NCBI GenBank assembly: GCA_013696525.1
Contig: JACCYK010000547.1
Coordinates: forward strand, 1-12,267
Reading direction: 5' to 3'
Source: Chloroflexia bacterium
GTDB taxonomy: Bacteria > Chloroflexota > Chloroflexia > Thermomicrobiales > UBA6265
DNA length: 12,267 nucleotides
Shown: piece after piece, positions 1-7,658 of the stretch
Position numbering within the stretch: the first letter of the stretch is position 1
Layout of the letters: every line of letters starts with the position of its first letter
The notes under the pieces: generated by a model
The model's input: only the letters and a program-made list of their open reading frames with translations
What the model was told of the DNA's origin: nothing
Databases searched by the model: none
Position numbers and translations under genes: made by a program

Positions 1-1727
1 TCCGTGGGCTGGACCAGATCGCGAACCGGCTCTGGCTGCGTCATGGGTTGCATCTGCTGGCCCGCGCCGTCTGGCTGGCGCTCGCCTTCGGCTGCCTTTG
101 GTTGGTGGCCGATCTCGCCGGCGGGCCGGCCTTCCAGTGGCAAGGCGTGCCCTGGGCGGCCGGACCGCTCGTGGTCCTGGCCCTGATCTTTGCCGTCCGC
201 AACCGGCCCGGACGCTACCAAACGGCCCGCATGCTGGACCGGAGCTTCGGCCTGCACGACCGCGTGACAACCACCCTCGATCACCTCGGCCAGGGTCTGC
301 CCCGCGACGGCGAGCGGGCGACCATCATCTATCTGCAAATGGCCGACGCGGCCAACGTCATCACCGACGCCAAGCAGCACCCGGCGCTCCGGCTGACGCC
401 GCCGGTCCGGGAGCTGGTACCGGGGCTGGGGTTTGCCCTGGTCCTGGCGGCGCTCTTCTTCCTCCGCGGCACCGGCGCCGGCATCCCCGAGCTCGCCGCC
501 GCCTCGGTGCCGCAATTCACGCCCGCCGTCGCCCGCCAGCCCGAGGCCGATCAGACCGCCCTCTCGCCCGAGCATACCGAGTTGGCGCCGACGGTCGACG
601 AGGTCATGGAGCGCTCCCGGCGCTCGAACGCGGCCCAACAGGACCTGCAGCGGCTGGCGGCGGCGCTGGACGATCACGCCACCACCAAACCGGCGGCCGA
701 CGCCATCACCGAGGGCGAGTACGCCGCCGCCGCCGGTGAGCTGCGCGACTTTGCTTCCCAAGCCGATCAGCTCTCCCCCGCCGCCCGCGAAGCCATGGCC
801 CGCGATCTGTCGCAAGCCGCGACGGGCATGGCGCCGGAGAACGACGATCTGCGCCGGGCCACCGACCAAGCCGCGACAGGACTGCGCGAAGGGGGCGAGC
901 CGGCGCGGACCACGGTCGAGGAGCTGGGCAACGCGGTGGAGCGCACCGGCGACAACGTCGCCTCCCAACAAGAGCTGGCGGACCAGATGCAGCGGGCCCA
1001 GGAATCCGAGGGGCGGCAACAGGCGGGAAGTAGCTCGTCGCGTGGCGACAGCGCCGATCCCTCCTCGGGGCAGTCCGAAGCATCGGAGCAAAGCGCCGCC
1101 TCCGGCCAGAACGAGACCGGGGATTCGGCGGCGAGCGGCGAGTCCGGGGCGGAGCGGGCCGGCCAGCCGGCCGCCAGTCAGCAATCCCCGGCCGACGCCG
1201 GGCAGGAGGGCAGCGGCGAGGCGCGGGGCGAGCCCGGTGATGGCGCGGCCGAGGCCGGCTCGGGCCAGGGCGGCGAGCCGGGGGCGCCGGCCGAAGCCCA
1301 AGGCGTCGCCGGCGAGCCTCAAACCGGTGATGGCGCCGGGGCGGGCGAGGGCGCCGGGGCATCCGGCGGTGACAGCGATGGCGACGCGGCGATAGCGGGA
1401 CAGGACCAAGGCGGCAGTATGGAATCGGCCCCCGGCCCGGGCGAGGCCGAGCAACGCGTCAGTGACGCCAGCGGGGATCGGGTGCAAGCCGAGAACCCGG
1501 GCGATGGCCGGGCCACGACCCTACTGCCAGCCGCACCCGGTGAGGAAGGGGTCCAGACCGTCAACAACGCCGGCGGCACGGTCCGCGGCTCCGGGGCCGG
1601 GATCACCGCCGGCTCCGGCAGCGCGGTCCAGACCGCGATCGATCAGGCCGGGCCGGACAGTAATCACGTCCCCGAGCCCTATCGCCCGGTGGTGGAACGC
1701 TACTTCTCGAACTTGGATGATGACTAA
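1..1727 (+). CDS. Membrane protein with coiled-coil and Gly/Ser/Glu-rich region, DUF4175-like N-terminus (5' partial)
   Basis: The frame is open from nucleotide 3, and the residues before the TTG at 48 read like a normal amphipathic N-terminus, so the gene almost certainly starts before the window; 574 residues are visible. Numbering from nt 3: hydrophobic segments at about 20-37, 53-66 and 137-155. Between the second and third is a motif ending GLHDRVTTTLDHL (about 75-95), typical of DUF4175-like proteins found in MoxR/vWA operons. Residues about 195-335 are Ala/Gln/Glu-rich and helical, including a GEYAAAAGELRDFASQADQL stretch, and should form a coiled coil. About 340-500 is low complexity (Gly, Ser, Ala, Glu, Gln). 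The extreme C-terminus carries a VPEPYRPVVERYFSNL motif that I recall ending comparable operon proteins. The domain after the third segment is probably extracytoplasmic. The stop codon overlaps the next start (TAATG), implying translational coupling. Molecular role unknown; a scaffold for the downstream vWA proteins is inference. Confidence 0.8.
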   Translation, partial: RGLDQIANRLWLRHGLHLLARAVWLALAFGCLWLVADLAGGPAFQWQGVPWAAGPLVVLALIFAVRNRPGRYQTARMLDRSFGLHDRVTTTLDHLGQGLPRDGERATIIYLQMADAANVITDAKQHPALRLTPPVRELVPGLGFALVLAALFFLRGTGAGIPELAAASVPQFTPAVARQPEADQTALSPEHTELAPTVDEVMERSRRSNAAQQDLQRLAAALDDHATTKPAADAITEGEYAAAAGELRDFASQADQLSPAAREAMARDLSQAATGMAPENDDLRRATDQAATGLREGGEPARTTVEELGNAVERTGDNVASQQELADQMQRAQESEGRQQAGSSSSRGDSADPSSGQSEASEQSAASGQNETGDSAASGESGAERAGQPAASQQSPADAGQEGSGEARGEPGDGAAEAGSGQGGEPGAPAEAQGVAGEPQTGDGAGAGEGAGASGGDSDGDAAIAGQDQGGSMESAPGPGEAEQRVSDASGDRVQAENPGDGRATTLLPAAPGEEGVQTVNNAGGTVRGSGAGITAGSGSAVQTAIDQAGPDSNHVPEPYRPVVERYFSNLDDD

Positions 1728-2728
1728 TGCGACGATCGCTGGTTGACACCATTGCCCGGCCCTTTCAGGCACGAGACCCGGTTGGCCCGGTACGGACGGA
1801 CGAGCCCTTGTTCGACGAGGCGGTCCTCGGCCGGCTGCGGCGGCTGGCGCTTGTCTCCGGCCGCGCCCGGACCGAGGGCATCGCCGGCGAGCATCGCTCC
1901 CGCCGCCGCGGCACCTCGCCCGAGTTTGCCGACTTCAAGAGCTACAGCCAGGGCGACGACTACCGCCGCATCGACTGGAACACCTTCGGCCGTCTCGACG
2001 AGTTGTTCGTGCGGGTGAGCGAGGTGACGACCGAGCTCAGCCTGCATATCTTGCTCGATGCCAGCGAGTCGATGGATTGGAGCGGCGACGACGGCGCCCC
2101 GTCGAAATTCACCTACGCCCGGCGCCTCGCCGGCGCCCTCGGCTACATCGGCCTATGGCACGGTGACCGCTTGACCATCGCTCCCTTCGCCGACGAGCTG
2201 GCGGCGCCGTTCGGGCCGGTCCAGGGCCGGGCCCAGATCATGCCGATGCTGCGTCAGTTGGAAGCGACGCCGCCCCTCGGCGGCACCGCCCTCGCCGGCA
2301 GTATCGAACGGTACGTCACCGCCCGCCGCCGGCCCGGCCTGATGATTATCATTTCCGACCTGTTGGCGGGCGACCCCGACGAACTGCGAGCGATCCTGCG
2401 CTCGTTACGGACCAGGCGGTGGGAGGTGACGATCGTCCATATCCTCAGCGAGGCGGAGGTGACGCCGGCGATCACGCGGCGCTACTTGGCCGGGATCGAC
2501 GCCAATCGAGCCCCGGTCGAGCTGGTCGAGACCGAATCGGCGGCGCGGCTGCGGCTGACGCCGACCGATGAGGTTTTGGACCGCTATGAGGCCGCAATCA
2601 ACGGCTGGCTGGAGCAAATTGAGGAGATCTGTCAGGTGGAGCGGACCAAGTACGCCCGCTTCCTGACGTCATGGGACATGGAGTCGGTGGTGCTCGGCGT
2701 GCTGCACCGGCGGGGGGTGGTCGCTTGA
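1727..2728 (+). CDS. DUF58 family protein with vWA-like domain
   Basis: A 333-residue soluble protein with no membrane segment. The DUF58 signature is clear: residues 54-62 (GEHRSRRRG), 75-84 (QGDDYRRIDW) and GRLDELFVR from 88. A vWA-like fold follows, with a MIDAS-type DASES at 111-115, a threonine in GGTAL (T187) and an aspartate in IISDLL (D211), so the metal site looks complete. DUF58 proteins are standard companions of MoxR AAA+ ATPases and BatA-type vWA proteins and are thought to help assemble or activate client complexes; the client is unknown here. The ATG overlaps the previous TAA by one base, with a GGATGATG Shine-Dalgarno-like stretch just before it. The end overlaps the next gene by four bases (TTGA). 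A cytoplasmic location follows from the lack of a signal or membrane segment. The family call is secure, the function inferred. Confidence 0.93.
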   Translation: MRRSLVDTIARPFQARDPVGPVRTDEPLFDEAVLGRLRRLALVSGRARTEGIAGEHRSRRRGTSPEFADFKSYSQGDDYRRIDWNTFGRLDELFVRVSEVTTELSLHILLDASESMDWSGDDGAPSKFTYARRLAGALGYIGLWHGDRLTIAPFADELAAPFGPVQGRAQIMPMLRQLEATPPLGGTALAGSIERYVTARRRPGLMIIISDLLAGDPDELRAILRSLRTRRWEVTIVHILSEAEVTPAITRRYLAGIDANRAPVELVETESAARLRLTPTDEVLDRYEAAINGWLEQIEEICQVERTKYARFLTSWDMESVVLGVLHRRGVVA

Positions 2729-4698
2729 GCCTGTTGCTCCCGTTCGGCCTGCTGGCGCTGCTCGCGGTGCCGCTGATCGTCGTCCTCCACATGCGCAACA
2801 CGATGCCGCGGACGCGGACCGTGCCGACCCTCCGCTTCTGGCTGGCGGCGCAACCGGCGCCGGTCGAAGACGTGCGTTGGCGGCGGCCGCCGATCACGCT
2901 CTTGCTCGTGTTGCAGCTCCTGATCGCCGCCGCCGTCGCCCTGGCCCTGGCCCAACCCGTCACCTCGCGGGCGCTGGCGGCCCTCGGCATCACCTCCCGC
3001 TCGGGGCCGATCCACCTCATTGTGCTGCTCGACGGCTCGACCAGCATGACCGCCACCGACGCCGCGACTGGCGCTACCCGGTTCGACACGGCGCGAGGCA
3101 TCGCCCGGACCCGCCTGGCGTCGTTGCGGGAAGGGGATGTGGCGACGCTCCTGTTGATGGGAACGCACCTGACGACCCAAGGCGCGACCGACGCCGCCTC
3201 GCTGACCCTGCTCCGGCAGCGGCTGGACGAGTTGGAGCCGGTCGGCGGCCGGGCCGATCTCAACGCCGCCTTGCGGCTGAGCGGCAGCCTGTTGCTGCCG
3301 GACCGTGACGACCAGATCGTGCTCCTCACCGATGGCGCCATCGGCGTCGATGCCAGCGTGGCGGCGGCCACCGGGGCCGCGATCGAGCTGATCGACGTCG
3401 GCGACCTGGCGGCGGCCGGCAACCTGGCCATCGTCGATCTGGCGGCGGGCTCGGCGCCCGCCAATCCGGAGCTGTTCGAGCTGTACGCCCGCGTGATGAA
3501 CTTCGGCCCGGTGGAGACGACGGTGCCGGTCGCCCTCACCGGCGACGGCCTGGAAATCGATCGCCAGATGGTCCCCATTCCGCCGAACGGCGGCGCGGTC
3601 GAGCTGATCTGGCCGCTGCCGGCGGGTACGAGGCAGGCGACCGTGGCGCTGGACCACGCCGACCCGCTGGCCGCCGACAACGAGGCGGCGGTCATGCTGC
3701 GCCAGGGGGCCGAACGGGCGCTGGCGCTCAAGATCCTGCTGGTCTCCGATGCGCCGGACGCCCTCTACCGGGTGCTGACCGCGATCCCCGGCGCCCAGGT
3801 GACGACGGAGCCGGGGAGCGGCCTCGAGGCGGCGCTGGCCGCCGCCGCGTATGACCTGATCGTGTTGGAACGGGTCACGCCGGCCACCGCCCAACTGGCT
3901 CAGTCGGCGACGCCATTGCTCGTCGTGGCGCCGCCGCCGGGAGAGCTGTTCCCGGCCGAGGGCACCATCCTCGAACCAGAGTTGTCTCACTTGCGGGCCC
4001 ATGACCCGTTGGTCTCCGGGGTGGACCTGGCCGGGGTCAACTTTGGCGAGACGACACGCTTCGCGGCCAGCGCCGGGACCGAAATCGCGGGCACCGCCGA
4101 GGGACCGCTCATCTCCCGGACCACGATCGCCGGGGCGCCGGCCATCGTCCTCGCCTTTGACCTGGCCCGCTCCAACCTCCCCCGCCGGGTCGCCTTCCCC
4201 ATCCTGATCACCAACGCCGTCAACGAGCTGGCGCCTAGCTCGCTGCCCGCCGCCATGCCCCTGGGCGATCCCCTCCGCTACCGGCCGCGAGCGGCAGCGA
4301 CGTCGGTGCGCATCAGCCCCCCCGGCGGGGAGCCGGTGGAGCTGGCCGTCGCCGCCGGCGGGGTGACCGGGGGCGAGGTTTCGTATGTCAATACCGGGCG
4401 GGCGGGTGTCTACACGATCACCGAGCTCGACGCGGCGGGCGCTGACATCGGCAGCGGTCGCTTCGTGGTCAACGCCGGACACGAGCGAGAATCGGATCTC
4501 CGGCCCTCCCCCGCCCTGGCGGAAACCGTGGCGCTGGCGCGGCCTGGTGAGGCGAGCGGCGGTCCGCGGGCCAGCCAGACCAATCTCTGGCCGCTCCTGA
4601 TCGTGGCCGCCCTTGTCCTGCTGGTCCTGGAATGGACGGCCAACCTGCTGCCGCGCTGGCGGCCCCCGATCTATCATTCACCAGTATCGCGTTCGTAA
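2725..4698 (+). CDS. BatA-type membrane protein with one vWA domain
   Basis: I chose the TTG at 2725, which overlaps the preceding TGA. It puts a GGGGGG/GGTGG Shine-Dalgarno-like run upstream and gives the expected BatA N-terminus (MSLLLPFGLLALLAVPLIVV). In-frame codons further upstream would only add residues overlapping DUF58. The product is 657 residues. Membrane segments lie at about 3-22, 57-77 and 621-637. The vWA domain begins with DGSTS at 103-107 and has LLTDG (D203), but the usual MIDAS threonine is not evident: the loop reads GGRADLNAAL. After the vWA domain come a beta-sandwich-like region (about 240-330), a Rossmann-like region starting ALKILLVSD, and a segment with FDLARSNLPRRVAFPILITN, as in other long BatA-like proteins. 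It ends in a single membrane anchor with a short basic tail. The central domain is probably extracytoplasmic, held by membrane segments at both ends. Partner of genes 2 and 4 by operon context. Confidence 0.9.
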   Translation: MSLLLPFGLLALLAVPLIVVLHMRNTMPRTRTVPTLRFWLAAQPAPVEDVRWRRPPITLLLVLQLLIAAAVALALAQPVTSRALAALGITSRSGPIHLIVLLDGSTSMTATDAATGATRFDTARGIARTRLASLREGDVATLLLMGTHLTTQGATDAASLTLLRQRLDELEPVGGRADLNAALRLSGSLLLPDRDDQIVLLTDGAIGVDASVAAATGAAIELIDVGDLAAAGNLAIVDLAAGSAPANPELFELYARVMNFGPVETTVPVALTGDGLEIDRQMVPIPPNGGAVELIWPLPAGTRQATVALDHADPLAADNEAAVMLRQGAERALALKILLVSDAPDALYRVLTAIPGAQVTTEPGSGLEAALAAAAYDLIVLERVTPATAQLAQSATPLLVVAPPPGELFPAEGTILEPELSHLRAHDPLVSGVDLAGVNFGETTRFAASAGTEIAGTAEGPLISRTTIAGAPAIVLAFDLARSNLPRRVAFPILITNAVNELAPSSLPAAMPLGDPLRYRPRAAATSVRISPPGGEPVELAVAAGGVTGGEVSYVNTGRAGVYTITELDAAGADIGSGRFVVNAGHERESDLRPSPALAETVALARPGEASGGPRASQTNLWPLLIVAALVLLVLEWTANLLPRWRPPIYHSPVSRS

Positions 4699-4709
4699 CT
4701 GGGATCGTT

Positions 4710-7364
4710 ATGTCAATGACTCTCGCCCGTCCCGAAGCGCTCTGGCTCCTCGCCGCCCTGCCCCTGATCGCGCTGGCCGGGGTCTGGTTCGGCTGGCGCC
4801 TGGGCCGGATGATGCGCCCAGTGCTGCTGCTGCGGGTCATCATCGTCGCCTTGCTGGTGCTTGGGCTGGCCGAGCCGCTGTTGGCGACCGGCGGCCAAGC
4901 GTCGAGTACGATCTTCGTCGTCGACCGCTCGCGCAGCTTGGCCGGCGATAGTCAAACGGCGGCCAACCGCTGGATCACGGACGCCCTGGGCAGCGCCGCC
5001 CCCGGCAGCCGGGCCGCGATCGTCACCTTTGCCGCCGAACCGAACTTGACGACCGAGACGACGGCAGCCAGCCAGATCAGCGATGACTGGACCAATCCCG
5101 ATACCGGCGCCGAAGCCGGGCTCAATCCCGACTTCACCGATCTCGAATCGGCCCTGGCGCTGGCCCGCGCCATGCCGGTCGGCAGCGCCCGTCGCATCGT
5201 CCTGGTCTCGGATGGGGCGGAGAACACCGGCCGCGGCCTCGACCAGGCCGCCCAGGCCGCGCTCGATGGCACCCCGATCGATGTTTTGCCGCTTGACGGC
5301 GTCGGCGCCACCGATCTCCGGGTGGAGGGCGTGACCGTGCCGGCCTCCTCCTGGTCGGGGGACCCGATCACGATCCTGACCAGCGTGCAGAGCGGGGTGG
5401 CGGGACCGGGCCGGGTTGAGCTCTGGGTCGATGGCCTGCGGTCGGCGGTGACGGAGGTCGAGCTGCCGGCGGGTTCGAGCAGCCATGCCTTCGAGCTGAC
5501 CGGCCTGGCCGCCGGCTTCCATGCCCTCGAGGTCCGCGTCGCGGGCCCGACCGCGGGCGACCGGTTCGTGGAAAACAACGTCTATCCGGCCGGCCACATT
5601 GTCCGCGACCTGCCGCGCATCCTGCTCATCGCGGCGGCGGACAGCGATTCCGGGGTCATTCGCGGCGCCCTCACCCGCGGCGGCGCCCGGGTCGAGGTGA
5701 TCGAGCCGCTCGATCTGCCCGCCCGCCTGTCGGTGCTGAGCGAATACGATGCCATCGTCCTCGATAACGTGCCCGCCAGCGCCTTTACGATCGATCAGGT
5801 CGCCGCCCTGCGCGAAGTGACCGGCAGCCTTGGCCGGGGTCTGGTGGTGCTCGGCGGCACCTCCAGCTTCGGTCCCGGCGCCTATGCCGGCAGCGATCTC
5901 GAGGAGCTGTTGCCGGTGACGGTGCGGGCAACGGACGGCCGGCAGCGGCAACGGGTCGCCCTCCTCCTGGTGATGGATAAATCGGGATCGATGAGCTATG
6001 ACCCGCTGGGCTCGGTCGCCAAGATCGATATGGCCAAGGAGGCGGCCCGGCTCGCCGCCCGCTCCCTGGTGCCGGGCGACCAAATCGGCGTCCTGATGTT
6101 CAACGACAAGCAGGAGTGGGTCGTCCCCTTCACCGTGCTGGACGATGATTCGAGCCAACAAGTGATCGACGAGCAGATCGCGGCGATCACCTCGACCGGC
6201 GGTACCGAGCTGTTGCCGGCGTTGGCGGTCGGGCTCGATGCGATCCGGAACACCGACGCCGAGGTTCGTCATATCGTCCTGCTGTCGGACGGCAAATCCC
6301 GCTCCGGCACCCGCGACAGCTACCAACGGCTGATCGACGACGCCCGCGATGACCGCACCACCCTCTCCACGATCGCGACCGGCGATGATGCCGACATCGA
6401 GCTGCTGCAATTCCTGGCCAACCAGGGCCGCGGCCGCTACCACTTCACCAATCGTCCCGGCGAGATCCCGGTGCTGACGGTCGAAGAGGCGGAAAGCGCC
6501 GGCAGCCAATCGGTGATCCGGGGCAGCTTCCTCCCCATTCAGACCGAGCCCAGCCCGATCCTGAGCGGCTTCGCCCCGGCAGAGCTGCCCTTGCTCGATG
6601 GCTACGGCTTTGTCGAGGCCAAACCGGATGCGCAGGTCATCCTGACCAGCGATCGGGAGGACCCCGTCTTAGCGAAGTGGCAGTTTGGCCTGGGCCGGGT
6701 CGTCGCCTGGACCGCCGACAACGGGGTCGACCTCGCGGCCGGCTGGACCGGCTGGGACCGGGCCGGCGACTTCTGGTCAGCGATGGTGCGGTGGTCGTTG
6801 CCTGACCCCGAACAGCGTCCGCTGATGGTCACCATCACCAACGACGGCCCCGAGGCCACGATCAACGTCGATTCAATGGCGACCGGTAGCACCGCTTCAT
6901 CCTTCGCCACGACAACCGCGACCATCACCTCCCCCACCGGCGCCGTGCTGAGCGACCAAGCCATGACCCAAAGCGGCCCTGGTCAGTTCCAGTTGCAATT
7001 GCCGGCGCCCGAGGCTGGCGCGTACCAGATCGAGATCGCCCAAGACCGGGGCGGCGAGGTGATCACGGAGCTGGCGAGCTTCGCCGTCCCGGCCTCCCCC
7101 GAGCTGCAGCCGGCGCCGGGAGCGCCAGCGTTGCTGGACGCGATCGCGGCCCGAACCGGCGGCCGCCTGCTCTCGCTCGACGACCCCGGCCAAGTCTTTG
7201 CCGTCACCGCGGCAAGCGGCACTTCCCTCCAGGAGTTCCGGCCGCTCTGGTACCTGCCGCTGTCCGTCGCGCTGCTCCTGTTCGTGGTCGAGATCGCGCT
7301 GCGGATGGGGATCACGCGGGCCGTGCTGGCCAAGGCGTTGTCGTGGCGCCCGGGCCGGATCTGA
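4710..7364 (+). CDS. Membrane protein with two vWA domains flanking a glutamine-amidotransferase-like domain
   Basis: The ATG at 4710 is preferred over an ATG at 4632 that lies inside the previous gene; it leaves an 11-nt gap and a weak GGGA five bases upstream. An ATG at 4716 is also possible. The product is 884 residues. Membrane segments at about 11-28 and 38-58 precede vWA-1 (DRSRS 72-76, T143, SDG with D168). An Ig-like beta region follows. Residues about 300-407 resemble the class-I glutamine amidotransferase fold, but the elbow reads VVLGGTSSFG with no catalytic cysteine. vWA-2 follows (DKSGS 423-427, GGTEL with T499, SDG with D527). Further on is a FGLGRVVAWTADNG stretch typical of this family, then a beta-rich region, a membrane anchor at about 847-865 and a basic tail. 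Both MIDAS sites look complete, so this is probably a metal-dependent protein-binding surface protein. It shares its outline with gene 3 and may have arisen by duplication. Substrate unknown. Confidence 0.92.
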   Translation: MSMTLARPEALWLLAALPLIALAGVWFGWRLGRMMRPVLLLRVIIVALLVLGLAEPLLATGGQASSTIFVVDRSRSLAGDSQTAANRWITDALGSAAPGSRAAIVTFAAEPNLTTETTAASQISDDWTNPDTGAEAGLNPDFTDLESALALARAMPVGSARRIVLVSDGAENTGRGLDQAAQAALDGTPIDVLPLDGVGATDLRVEGVTVPASSWSGDPITILTSVQSGVAGPGRVELWVDGLRSAVTEVELPAGSSSHAFELTGLAAGFHALEVRVAGPTAGDRFVENNVYPAGHIVRDLPRILLIAAADSDSGVIRGALTRGGARVEVIEPLDLPARLSVLSEYDAIVLDNVPASAFTIDQVAALREVTGSLGRGLVVLGGTSSFGPGAYAGSDLEELLPVTVRATDGRQRQRVALLLVMDKSGSMSYDPLGSVAKIDMAKEAARLAARSLVPGDQIGVLMFNDKQEWVVPFTVLDDDSSQQVIDEQIAAITSTGGTELLPALAVGLDAIRNTDAEVRHIVLLSDGKSRSGTRDSYQRLIDDARDDRTTLSTIATGDDADIELLQFLANQGRGRYHFTNRPGEIPVLTVEEAESAGSQSVIRGSFLPIQTEPSPILSGFAPAELPLLDGYGFVEAKPDAQVILTSDREDPVLAKWQFGLGRVVAWTADNGVDLAAGWTGWDRAGDFWSAMVRWSLPDPEQRPLMVTITNDGPEATINVDSMATGSTASSFATTTATITSPTGAVLSDQAMTQSGPGQFQLQLPAPEAGAYQIEIAQDRGGEVITELASFAVPASPELQPAPGAPALLDAIAARTGGRLLSLDDPGQVFAVTAASGTSLQEFRPLWYLPLSVALLLFVVEIALRMGITRAVLAKALSWRPGRI

Positions 7365-7450
7365 TCCACGATCGCATGAAACTATCCCCTCCCATTCCGC
7401 TGCTTACGTCCTAATCATAATAAATCCAGACGTGCGTGTAGTTCGACCGT

Positions 7451-7499
7451 GCTCGGGGATAAATCCCCGAGCTGAATTCACAAACCGCCCTGAAGGGCG
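7451..7499 (-). repeat. REP-like two-hairpin unit A (inverted partner of unit B)
   Basis: Read on the - strand, this 49-nt unit has a 5-bp stem CGCCC/GGGCG around loop TTCA, then the linker GTTTGTGAATTCA, then a 9-bp perfect stem GCTCGGGGA/TCCCCGAGC around loop TTTA. It aligns without gaps to unit B at 7558-7606, which lies in the opposite orientation. Loops and linker are shared while stem bases differ but remain paired. Two inverted units in a convergent intergenic space match the general organisation of REP/BIME elements mobilised by RAYT transposases. No RAYT gene is in the window, so the family assignment is inference. It could also act as a 3'-end mRNA barrier for the convergent genes. 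Confidence 0.8.
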
Positions 7500-7557
7500 C
7501 TCGCGGTCAACCGCCAGTTCTGGTTTATCCTCATTCGAGCCACTGGCCAGTAGCGAG

Positions 7558-7606
7558 CCGGCTTCAGCCGGGTTTGTGTTTTCAGCCTGGTGCTTTAGCG
7601 CCAGGC
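7558..7606 (+). repeat. REP-like two-hairpin unit B
   Basis: Read on the + strand, a 5-bp stem CCGGC/GCCGG encloses loop TTCA, followed by the linker GTTTGTGTTTTCA. A 9-bp stem GCCTGGTGC/GCGCCAGGC follows, with one T-G wobble, around loop TTTA. It is the same length as unit A and matches its loops and the GTTTGTG and TTCAGC parts of its linker. The spacer to unit A is 58 bases. The single wobble pair suggests the single-stranded DNA or RNA form is what is constrained. No T-tract follows, so it is not a standard intrinsic terminator. Confidence 0.8.
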
Positions 7607-7658
7607 TCGGCTAGAGATAGCCAAGTCCGCAAGAACATACCATCTATCCGTATCCCCA

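Larger units (their letters stand above)
7365..7658. other. Intergenic region between convergent genes
   Basis: This is the space between the 3' ends of the vWA operon (+) and mgtE (-). Positions 7365-7450 are relatively AT-rich (for example around 7408-7428) and hold no obvious gene or hairpin terminator. Positions 7451-7606 hold the paired hairpin element described separately. Between the two units are small palindromes at 7514-7523 (CCAG-TT-CTGG) and 7542-7551 (ACTGGCCAGT). A short hairpin, GGCTA-GAGA-TAGCC, lies at 7609-7622. I see no transposase remnant. Confidence 0.8.

Noticed and set aside
433..1395. Long overlapping open frames on both strands within the first gene.
   Set aside because: They are Arg/Pro-rich shadow frames typical of high-GC coding DNA and have no family motif.
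4632..4709. An upstream ATG that would lengthen the double-vWA protein by 26 residues.
   Set aside because: It lies inside the end of the BatA-type gene, adds no family-like sequence, and the ATG at 4710 gives the normal start before the first membrane segment.
7451..7606. The paired hairpins as ordinary intrinsic terminators for the convergent genes.
   Set aside because: No T-tract follows any stem on either strand, and the two-unit architecture with conserved loops fits a repeat element better.
7451..7606. A CRISPR array.
   Set aside because: Only two units, in opposite orientation, with diverged stems; no direct repeats with regular spacers and no cas genes.
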